Source of the DNA: Gemmatimonadota bacterium
Lineage (GTDB): Bacteria; Gemmatimonadota; Gemmatimonadetes; Longimicrobiales; Gaopeijiaceae
Direction: 5' to 3'
Assembly (NCBI GenBank): GCA_022822325.1
Contig: JAJEBW010000039.1
Coordinates: 47,650-111,649 of the forward strand
DNA length: 64,000 bases
The notes under the pieces were generated by a model. The model saw only the letters and a program-made list of their open reading frames with translations, made no database searches and was not told where the DNA came from. This document shows positions 25,263 through 31,921 of this stretch, one piece after another; position 1 is the stretch's first letter; each line of letters begins with the position of its first letter. A program made the position numbers and the translations under genes.

Positions 25263-25693
25263 ATCCGGAGCCCATCGGAGACGCGATCGCGGCCCTGAAT
25301 GCGATCCTCAACGCGAGCAGCGCCGTCCTCCTGCTGACCGGCTATCGATTCATCCGGCGAGGCCGCATCCGGGAGCACCAACGCTGCATGATCGCGGCCG
25401 TCGCCACGAGCGCCCTCTTCCTGGTCCTCTATGTGGTGCGCTTTTCGCTGACCGGCACCCACGCCTTCCAGGGACCGGATTCGGTTCGCCCCCTCTACCT
25501 GGCCATTCTTTTCAGCCACATGACGCTGGCGATCCTGGTCGTCCCCCTGGTCCTGCGGCTGCTCTTCCTGGCCCGGCGCGAACGATTCGCCGAGCACCGC
25601 CGCCTGGCCCGCTGGACCTTCCCGATCTGGCTCTATGTGTCGGTGACCGGACTGGCGGTCTACCTCATTCTCTATCGACTGTACGCGGCATAG
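25259..25693 (+). CDS. DUF420 membrane protein (CtaM-like, cytochrome a assembly)
   Basis: 144 residues; ATG overlaps the ctaA stop (ATGA). Four helices: 'AILNASSAVLLLTGY', 'MIAAVATSALFLVLYVVRF', 'LYLAILFSHMTLAILVVPLV' and 'FPIWLYVSVTGLAVYLIL', with the family landmarks 'RGRIREHQRCM', 'FSHM' and 'AEHRRLARWTFPIWLYVSVTG'. DUF420 proteins (YozB/CtaM in Bacillus and Staphylococcus) are needed to mature heme A-containing oxidases; coupling to ctaA here fits that role. Its 3' end overlaps the convergent gene at 25665 by 29 bp. Confidence 0.88.
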   Translation: MNPEPIGDAIAALNAILNASSAVLLLTGYRFIRRGRIREHQRCMIAAVATSALFLVLYVVRFSLTGTHAFQGPDSVRPLYLAILFSHMTLAILVVPLVLRLLFLARRERFAEHRRLARWTFPIWLYVSVTGLAVYLILYRLYAA

Positions 25694-26285
25694 TCACCCA
25701 CTTGCAGCATCGGCCACCGTGGACTTCGCAGTCGTCCTTGGCCACCACCGTGGTTCCAGCGGTGTTTTCGGACATGACGCGCTGAAGAAATCCCGTGAGG
25801 ACCGCGCACGCGCGGCCCTTCTTGTCGAACTGCGCCAGGGGTGTCGCGGAGGCCTCGTAAACCAGCGAACCACGGCGGAAGGCGCCCATCTTGCGGCCAA
25901 ATAGCCGGCGCAACGATCGGAGCACCCGACGACGGATCAGGTAGCGACGCATGACCCAGGGGAGGCCGCGTGGAACCCGTCGCATCCGCGCCGCCGCCAG
26001 CCGGGTTCCCGTCGAATGGAAGATCGCTTGCGCGTCCGGACGCCTGGCGACCAGTCGGATCATCTCGTGGAGTTCGGTGTCGGGGATCCTGCGGCCCCTG
26101 CGAACCCGTTCCTCGCAGCGGGCGATCCGACTTTCGACGACTCTGTTCAGACCCAGGCGCCGAGGCATCGTGAACCGGACATCCTCGTCATCGAGCTGCT
26201 CCATGGGACGGTCCGCCGACTGCACCGCCTCGAGAAGGGCCAACTCCACCCTCGCGGATACCCGCCGTTTCGCGCTCTGGCTCAC
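25665..26285 (-). CDS. Basic protein of unknown function with C-terminal Cys motif
   Basis: 206 residues. The first half is helical and Arg-rich ('ESRIARCEERVRRGRRIPDT', 'TELHEMIRLVARRPDAQAIF'); the second half has 'GSLVYEASATPLAQFDKKGR', 'AVLTGFLQRVMSENTAGTT' and ends 'DDCEVHGGRCCKWVTMPR'. The end resembles the C-x(n)-G-x-x-C-x-W closing motif of 4VR (4-vinyl reductase) small-molecule-binding domains; this is a suggestion only. There is no clear ribosome site before 26285, and internal ATGs (for example before 'EQLDDEDVRFT') could be the true start. Confidence 0.5.
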   Translation of the reverse strand: MSQSAKRRVSARVELALLEAVQSADRPMEQLDDEDVRFTMPRRLGLNRVVESRIARCEERVRRGRRIPDTELHEMIRLVARRPDAQAIFHSTGTRLAAARMRRVPRGLPWVMRRYLIRRRVLRSLRRLFGRKMGAFRRGSLVYEASATPLAQFDKKGRACAVLTGFLQRVMSENTAGTTVVAKDDCEVHGGRCCKWVTMPRTVDRE

Positions 26286-26721
26286 CGTTGCCGCCGCGAG
26301 CCTGGATAGAGGCTTTCTCTCAAGTGTCTTCTTTCAGATTCTGCGAGCGTCGCGCGCCCGCCACCGAATGCGCAGTTCCCGGAGTCACACCAGGATCCCG
26401 GAGTCGAAGATCCCGGAGTTGCGACGGGGTTATTGTGGGGTTGGAATCGGGTCGGTGGCAAGTGGCTGTGGGTCGGGAGCGAGTGACAAAGTCCGGGGCA
26501 GTCAGAACAAATCCGGCAGTCGGAACAGATGACGATGTCCGGTTGCGGGTCCATCGCGCCCCGAGGCGAGCGGCGCTCCGGAGCCCTTGCCAGGGGGACG
26601 ATTTGCACTTGCGGCGGCGCCGGGTCAGCTTTGGTCGGCTTCCGCCCCGACCGGCTTCGGCCCTCGTCGCCCAGCCCCCCCGATTCGCATCGCGCACCCC
26701 CCCGGCCACCCCCTCGTCACG
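26286..26721. other. Intergenic region, 436 bp, with short direct repeats
   Basis: Between divergent genes. TCCCGGAGT occurs at 26377, 26396 and 26411; GGCAGTC(A/G)GAACA(A/G)AT occurs at 26497 and 26515 (18-bp period). These may be binding sites or decayed repeats. No coding frame with consistent codon bias; the promoter of the E1-alpha gene should lie here but is not obvious. Confidence 0.4.
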
Positions 26722-27960
26722 GTGAAACGTCACCCCGTCTTCGACCCCCCCGAATACCGCGACTGGCGCCCCGAACCGGAGCTGGTGCGCGCGTACGGCG
26801 AGCGGATCGCGCGGGACGAGGCCCGGGCCGCCATCGTGGACGGCCTCGATTCGGCCACCCTCCTGGCGCTCTACCGCGATCTCCTCGTCACCCGCCTGCA
26901 GGATACGGGTCTCAAGCGGTGGGTTCGCCAGGGAGTGATCAGCAAGGCCTGGCTCGGCGTCGGCGAGGAAGCGGTCACCGTGGGAAGCGTCGCCGCGCTG
27001 GACCGCAACGCCGATGTCGTGATTCCGATGATTCGCAATGCGGGGGCCTGCCACATGATGGGACTGCCGCTCGAGCACGGCTTCGCCGCCTACCTGGGGA
27101 CCGCGGACAGCCCCAGCGGGGGACGCGACTTTCACTACGGCGATGTGGCCCGCGGGGTGATCCAGCCGGTGAGCCACATGGGAACCAGCGTTGCGGTGGC
27201 GGCCGGGGCGGCGCTGGCCTTTCGCAACCGGAAGGAAGACCGCGTCGCGCTCACCTGGACGGGGGACGGGGCGACGCGCACGGCGGCCTTCCACGAGGGA
27301 ATGGTGGTCGCGGCGCGACTGGCGGCGCCCCTGGTGGTGATCGTGCAGAACAACCAGGTGGCGCTGGGAACGACCCTCGCGCAGCACAGCGGCGGGAGGC
27401 CGCGCGATGTTCCGGGGGCCTACGGGATCGAGCCGCTCCTCTGCGATGGCAACAACGTGCTGGATGTGTACGCGGCCACGGCGATCGCGCGGGAGCGGTG
27501 CCGGGGGGGGGAGGGGCCGGCGGTGGTGGTGGCGGAGACCTTCCGGATGGGGGGACACGCCACCCACGACGAGCGCGAAGCGCGGGAGACCTTCCCGGCC
27601 GGGCTCTTCGCCCATTGGGGAAAGCGCGATCCGGTTGGGCTCCTTGAGGAGTGGCTGGCCGGGCGCGGGATCGCGGCGGAGGAGCTGGCCGCGGTGGAGG
27701 CGGCGGCCGAGCGCGCGGTGGAGGAGGCCGCGGAAAGGGCGCTGGCGTCGCGCGAACTCGCTCCGGATCCCCGGCATGCGCTCTGGGAAGGATTTTCCGA
27801 GGGTGGGGTTCTGCACGGGCTGGCCGACCGTCTGGAGGCCTCCGCGCAGTCGAATCCGCCGGATCCGGGTGGCGTTGGGGAAACGGCGGGCGGCGGCGGC
27901 GGGGGCCGGACGGCGAGCGGCGGAGCTTCCGGTGTACTGTTGGAGACGCGACGGGGTTAG
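26722..27960 (+). CDS. 2-oxo acid dehydrogenase E1 component, alpha subunit (TPP-dependent)
   Basis: 412 residues from GTG 26722; the frame is open to 26587 but the extra codons are proline-rich and unlike the family. The core shows 'LYRDLLVTRLQDTGLKRWVR', 'GVGEEAVTVGSVAALDRNAD', 'IPMIRNAGACHMMGLPLEHG' and the thiamine-pyrophosphate motif 'TWTGDGATRTAAFHEGMVVA' ending in 'PLVVIVQNNQVALGT'. Phosphorylation-loop-like 'RMGGHATHDERE' follows. The C-terminal ~60 residues are an Ala/Glu helix and a Gly-rich tail. It decarboxylates pyruvate or branched-chain 2-oxo acids and normally pairs with an E1-beta; none is near, so the partner must be elsewhere. A G9 run at 27503-27511 lies in the coding sequence. 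Confidence 0.85.
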   Translation: MKRHPVFDPPEYRDWRPEPELVRAYGERIARDEARAAIVDGLDSATLLALYRDLLVTRLQDTGLKRWVRQGVISKAWLGVGEEAVTVGSVAALDRNADVVIPMIRNAGACHMMGLPLEHGFAAYLGTADSPSGGRDFHYGDVARGVIQPVSHMGTSVAVAAGAALAFRNRKEDRVALTWTGDGATRTAAFHEGMVVAARLAAPLVVIVQNNQVALGTTLAQHSGGRPRDVPGAYGIEPLLCDGNNVLDVYAATAIARERCRGGEGPAVVVAETFRMGGHATHDEREARETFPAGLFAHWGKRDPVGLLEEWLAGRGIAAEELAAVEAAAERAVEEAAERALASRELAPDPRHALWEGFSEGGVLHGLADRLEASAQSNPPDPGGVGETAGGGGGGRTASGGASGVLLETRRG

Positions 27961-27970
27961 CTTGGGAGCC

Positions 27971-28606
27971 ATGTTCGAGAATCTGCGCCGGGCCTTTCGC
28001 GAGGCCGTGGAGAACTTCAATCGCGAGATGGAGCGCGATGCCGTGCCCGAAACCGTCGATGGGCTGGTGCGGGGAATGGAGCGCGAGGCCGCCGACGCGA
28101 AGCTGGCTCTGGACGCCCTCCGCCGGGAGCTCGAAATCGCGCGCAGAAAGGCCGCCGCCGAGGAGCGCGAGGTCGTCGTGTGCCGCCGCCGCGAGGAGCA
28201 GGCCCGCAGGATTGGGGACGAGGAAACGGTGCGGGTCGCCGCCGAGTTCGCCGAGAGGCATTCGCGCCGCCACCGGGTTCTGGCGAACAAGGCCGACGCG
28301 ATCGCGGCCGAAATCTCTCTGCGCGAGTCGGAGTTCGGGGAGATGATCCGTCAGATTCGCAAGGCGAAGGCCAGTCGCGGATCGCTGAAGGCCACCGCCG
28401 GCCGCACGCGGGCTCGCGAAACGGTGCGGGGAACGGACGATCTCTTCGACGAAATGGACCGGATGGCCGAGAAGATCAACGCCACGGGGCCGGGGGGGAC
28501 GGCCACCGATGGCCGCGCCTTCGACGAGGAGCTGGGGCGCTCGGACCGGGAGGAACGGATCGACGCCCGACTTGAGGAACTGAAGCGACGAATGGGAAAA
28601 CGGTAG
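27971..28606 (+). CDS. PspA-like coiled-coil protein
   Basis: 211 residues from ATG 27971, preceded by the element TTGGGAGCC that also precedes the next gene. Almost entirely helical with heptad patterns ('MFENLRRAFREAVENFNREM', 'EREAADAKLALDALRRELEI', 'RKAAAEEREVVVCRRREEQA', 'RVLANKADAIAAEISLRESE', 'RIDARLEELKRRMGKR'). Length and composition resemble PspA/IM30 (ESCRT-III-like) membrane-stress proteins, although the N-terminal amphipathic helix is short and the middle is unusually Arg-rich. The neighbour encodes a small membrane protein, fitting an envelope-stress pair. Confidence 0.55.
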   Translation: MFENLRRAFREAVENFNREMERDAVPETVDGLVRGMEREAADAKLALDALRRELEIARRKAAAEEREVVVCRRREEQARRIGDEETVRVAAEFAERHSRRHRVLANKADAIAAEISLRESEFGEMIRQIRKAKASRGSLKATAGRTRARETVRGTDDLFDEMDRMAEKINATGPGGTATDGRAFDEELGRSDREERIDARLEELKRRMGKR

Positions 28607-28616
28607 ATTGGGAGCC

Positions 28617-28919
28617 ATGGAAACTTCGATTGGAGCCGAAAACTGGATTGGCATTGCAGTCTGGATCGTGACCGGGGCCGTCGTGGCGCTCGCGATGAAG
28701 GTGGCCGTGAGGTTGCCGCACACAACCGCCGGTCATACGGCCGTGCTGGTCGTGCTGGGCATCTTCGGCGCCGTCGTGGGCGGGATGCTGGGCGTCGGCA
28801 TCGCCGAGTTCAACAGCCCCTTTCCGCGCGCGCTGAGCATCGGGGGAATGGCCGGCGCGGTTGCGCTGTCGGGTTTCATCACCTGGGTGTACCGGTGGGG
28901 AATCCGCAACTTCACCTGA
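28617..28919 (+). CDS. Small membrane protein, GlsB/YeaQ-like
   Basis: 100 residues from ATG 28617. Three hydrophobic segments, 'WIGIAVWIVTGAVVALAMKV', 'TAVLVVLGIFGAVVGGMLGV' and 'SIGGMAGAVALSGFITWVYR', with the Gly-zipper pattern of 'transglycosylase-associated' GlsB/YeaQ/YmgE proteins, a stress-linked family with no proven function. Starts 10 bp after the PspA-like gene with an identical TTGGGAGCC-ATG start context, and is followed 13 bp later by the dipeptidase, so the three are probably co-transcribed. Confidence 0.65.
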   Translation: METSIGAENWIGIAVWIVTGAVVALAMKVAVRLPHTTAGHTAVLVVLGIFGAVVGGMLGVGIAEFNSPFPRALSIGGMAGAVALSGFITWVYRWGIRNFT

Positions 28920-28932
28920 CCCGGGAGCACCC

Positions 28933-30312
28933 GTGAGCGACGCCATCGCATTTGCCCGCGCGCACCGCGGCCGCTTCCGCCAGGAGCTGGACGACTTTCT
29001 GCGCATCCCCTCCGTCTCGGCCCGTTCCGAGCACAACGCCGATCTTCGGCGCGCGGCGGAGTGGGTTCGCAGCTCCATGACCGCCGCCGGTCTCTCGGCC
29101 CGCATCTTCCCCACCGAGGGCCATCCGGTCGTGGTGGGCGAGTGGAAGCAGGCGGCGGCCGGGGCGCCCACCATCCTCGTCTACGGCCACTACGACGTGC
29201 AGCCGCCGGAGCCGCTCGAACTCTGGGATTCGCCCCCCTTCGAGCCCGATATCCGCGACGGCCGCATCTATGCGCGGGGCTCCGCCGACGACAAGGGGCA
29301 GCTCTTCCTGCACATCAAGGCGCTGGAAGCCCACCTCGCGACCCGGGGCAGCCTGCCGGTCAATGTGATCGTGCTCGCCGAGGGAGAGGAAGAGGTCGGT
29401 TCGCCGAATCTCGCGCCCTTCGTCCAGAACCACCTCGATCTGCTGGCGGCCGACACGGTGGTGATCTCCGACTCGGCGATGTTCGCGCCCGGCCAGCCTT
29501 CCCTGCTCTTCTCGCTGCGGGGAATGGCCTACTTCGAGATTCACGCCACCGGTCCCTCCACCGATCTTCACTCCGGCGGGTACGGGGGCGCGGTGGCCAA
29601 TCCGGCCAATGCTCTTGCGCGAATCGTGGGCGATCTGCACGACGCCGAGGGACGAATCGCCATCCCCGGCTTCTACGACGACGTGGCGCCGCCGCCCCCC
29701 GACATCCTCTCCCGGATCCGCGCGCTTCCCTTCGACGCCGAGGCCTGGACCCTTGAGACGGGGGTGCCGCCGGTCGGCGGCGAGGACGCCTATTCCCCCC
29801 TGGAACGCCTTTGGACCCGTCCGACCTGCGATGTGAACGGCTTCCTTTCGGGCTATACCGGCGAGGGCGCGAAGACGGTGCTCCCGGCGAAGGCGGTCGC
29901 CAAGGTCAGCTTCCGGCTGGTCCCCAATCAGACCCCGGAGCGTGTGCGCGAGCTGACGGAACGCCATCTGGAGCGCGTGGCTCCTCCGGGGATATCGCTG
30001 GAGCTGGTCGAGCTGCACGGCGGACGGCCCTGGCAGGCGCGGCTGGAGGGGCCGGTCTTCGAGGCGGCGGCGCGCGCGCTGGAACGGTCCTTCGCCACCC
30101 GTCCGGTCCTGACGGGCGAGGGCGGCTCGATCCCGATCGTGGTGGAGCTGGAAGAGATGCTGGGCGCCAACTCGCTCCTGATCGGCTTTGCGTTGCCCGG
30201 GGCAAACATGCACGCTCCAAACGAGTGGTTCGCGGTGGATTCGTTCGAGCGCGGCATCGACACTCTCATTCACCTCTACGACGAACTCGCGGCCGGGACG
30301 GGGAACGGCTGA
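28933..30312 (+). CDS. M20 family metallodipeptidase (CNDP-like)
   Basis: 459 residues from GTG 28933 with GGGAG upstream. Zinc-site motifs are in order: 'TILVYGHYDVQPPEPLELWD' (metal His/Asp), 'ARGSADDKGQLFLHIKALEA' (bridging Asp), 'VLAEGEEEVGSPN' (catalytic and metal Glu), 'VISDSAMFAPG' (metal Asp), and the dimerisation domain start 'TGPSTDLHSGGYGGAVANPA'. The last metal His lies in 'LPGANMHAPNEWFAV'. Length fits the ~450-residue carnosinase-like branch that cleaves dipeptides in the cytosol. Likely processes peptides imported by the cell. Confidence 0.93.
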   Translation: MSDAIAFARAHRGRFRQELDDFLRIPSVSARSEHNADLRRAAEWVRSSMTAAGLSARIFPTEGHPVVVGEWKQAAAGAPTILVYGHYDVQPPEPLELWDSPPFEPDIRDGRIYARGSADDKGQLFLHIKALEAHLATRGSLPVNVIVLAEGEEEVGSPNLAPFVQNHLDLLAADTVVISDSAMFAPGQPSLLFSLRGMAYFEIHATGPSTDLHSGGYGGAVANPANALARIVGDLHDAEGRIAIPGFYDDVAPPPPDILSRIRALPFDAEAWTLETGVPPVGGEDAYSPLERLWTRPTCDVNGFLSGYTGEGAKTVLPAKAVAKVSFRLVPNQTPERVRELTERHLERVAPPGISLELVELHGGRPWQARLEGPVFEAAARALERSFATRPVLTGEGGSIPIVVELEEMLGANSLLIGFALPGANMHAPNEWFAVDSFERGIDTLIHLYDELAAGTGNG

Positions 30313-30372
30313 TCGCCAACCCTTCCGGCATCGGCGCGCCGGCGCTCCGGCAGGGAACTCGCGAAGAACCCG

Positions 30373-31878
30373 TCAGGAGTCGCGGCCCGTCACCATCGCC
30401 GCCGCCCGCAACAGCGCCCGGGCCTTGTTGAGCGTTTCCTCGTATTCGGCCTCCGGATCGGAATCCGCCACGATCCCGGCGCCCGCCTGCACCTGAGCGC
30501 GGCCGCCCTGCACAACCATCGTCCGGATCGCGATCGCGGCGTCGAGCTGGTTCCCCCCCCACCCCAGGTGCCCCACCGCCCCCGCGTACGGCCCCCGCGC
30601 GGTCGGTTCCAGCTCGTCGATGATCTCCATGGCCCGCACCTTGGGCGCCCCCGACACCGTCCCCGCCGGAAAGCACGCGGCCAACACGTCCAACGCGCTC
30701 AGATCGCCCTGGACCCGCCCCTCCACCTGGCTGCACAGGTGCATCACATGGGAATAGAGCTCGACCTTCATCAGCTCGGGAACGGTGACGGTGCCGTAGC
30801 GCGACACCCTTCCCACATCGTTGCGCCCCAGATCGACGAGCATGCGGTGTTCGGCCAGCTCCTTTTCGTCGGCGGCCAGCTCCCGGGCCAGCGCGCGGTC
30901 CTCGGCCGGGTTGCGCCCGCGGTGGCGGGTTCCCGCGATGGGACGCACCGTTACCACGCCATCTTCAAGGCGGACAAGCACTTCAGGCGACGAGCCCACG
31001 ATCGCGAAGTCGCCGAGATCAAGGTTGAAGAGATAGGGCGAAGGATTGATGGTGCGGATCGCGCGGTAGAGCTCGAAGGGCGGACGGGCAAAGGGCGTCT
31101 CGAGGCGCTGGCTGAGCACGACCTGGAAGGCGTCGCCGGCCGCGATGTACTCCTTGATGCGGCGCACCCCCTCCAGGAAGCCGTCCCGGTCGAAGTTGCT
31201 GGCGAAGGGAGCGTCGGTCGGGCTTTGGAGATCGAGATCCAGGGGGGCGGGATCGGCGCCGGAGCGCAGCCGGTCCACCGTTTCCCGCAACCGTTTCACC
31301 GCCTCGCCGTAGCGCGTGGCGAGGGTGGAGGATGGGAGGGAGGAATTGCCGGTCTCCACCGTGGTGATGATCCTGGCGCGGCCAAGGAGGTTGTCGACCG
31401 CCACCACGACCTCGGGAAAGAGGAACATGGCCGTGGGAAGAGCCCGGTCGTCGGGCGGTCCCGCGCCGAGCCGCTCGATGCGTCGCACGAGGTCGTAGCC
31501 GAAATAGCCGACGGCGCCGCCCCAGAAACGGGGGAGGCGGGGATCGGGGCGGGGGACGGCGCCGCGCAGCCGAGCGAGGAGGTCGTCCAGGGGATCGCGG
31601 GAGGGGAGGGGCCGCCAGCCCGTGGCCGGAGTCCAGAGCGACAACGCTTCCCCCTCCAGCTTCCAGACCGCGCGCGGCCGGCTGCCCAGGAAGCTGTAGC
31701 GCGCCCACTGCTCGCCGCCCACAACCGATTCCAGGAGGAAGCCGAAGGGACCTTCCCGGAGCTTGTGGTAGGCGGTTACCGCGGTGTCGGAATCGAAGAG
31801 AAACTCGCACCAGACCGGAATGCGCCACCCCGGCCGGGCTTCGGCGAGAAAACGCTCAAGCGAAGGATTTGCATCCAA
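30373..31878 (-). CDS. trpE: Anthranilate synthase component I
   Basis: 501 residues from TTG 31878, chosen because GAAGGCGG lies 8 nt upstream and a -10-like TATACA lies about 25 nt upstream; ATG 31923 would give a 15-residue Cys-containing extension that overlaps the divergent start. N-terminal domain with the tryptophan-feedback motif 'FGFLLESVV', then the chorismate-binding domain: 'DAFQVVLSQRLETPFARPPF', 'PIAGTRHRGRNPAEDRALAR', 'DLGRNDVGRVSRYGTVTV', 'FPAGTVSGAPKVRAMEIIDE' and 'GHLGWGGNQLDAAIAIRTMV'. It makes anthranilate from chorismate with a glutamine amidotransferase partner (TrpG), which is not nearby; other trp genes are also absent. Confidence 0.93.
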   Translation of the reverse strand: MDANPSLERFLAEARPGWRIPVWCEFLFDSDTAVTAYHKLREGPFGFLLESVVGGEQWARYSFLGSRPRAVWKLEGEALSLWTPATGWRPLPSRDPLDDLLARLRGAVPRPDPRLPRFWGGAVGYFGYDLVRRIERLGAGPPDDRALPTAMFLFPEVVVAVDNLLGRARIITTVETGNSSLPSSTLATRYGEAVKRLRETVDRLRSGADPAPLDLDLQSPTDAPFASNFDRDGFLEGVRRIKEYIAAGDAFQVVLSQRLETPFARPPFELYRAIRTINPSPYLFNLDLGDFAIVGSSPEVLVRLEDGVVTVRPIAGTRHRGRNPAEDRALARELAADEKELAEHRMLVDLGRNDVGRVSRYGTVTVPELMKVELYSHVMHLCSQVEGRVQGDLSALDVLAACFPAGTVSGAPKVRAMEIIDELEPTARGPYAGAVGHLGWGGNQLDAAIAIRTMVVQGGRAQVQAGAGIVADSDPEAEYEETLNKARALLRAAAMVTGRDS

Positions 31879-31894
31879 GGAACCGACCGCCTTC

Positions 31895-31921
31895 CCGCAA
31901 CAGTGTATATTCGTGGTTGCC
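31895..31921. promoter_or_regulatory. Shared divergent promoter region of trpE and the DUF2723 gene
   Basis: TATATT at 31906-31911 (plus) overlaps TATACA at 31909-31904 (minus). The plus-strand start would fall a few bases before or on ATG 31922, with no Shine-Dalgarno, i.e. a near-leaderless mRNA. The minus-strand start would leave a ~20-nt leader containing GAAGGCGG before TTG 31878. No convincing -35 hexamers. Confidence 0.45.

Noticed and set aside
27503..27511. G9 run in the E1-alpha gene as a second phase-variation tract
   Set aside because: A cytosolic metabolic enzyme is an unlikely target and runs of eight or nine G/C occur several times in this GC-rich window.
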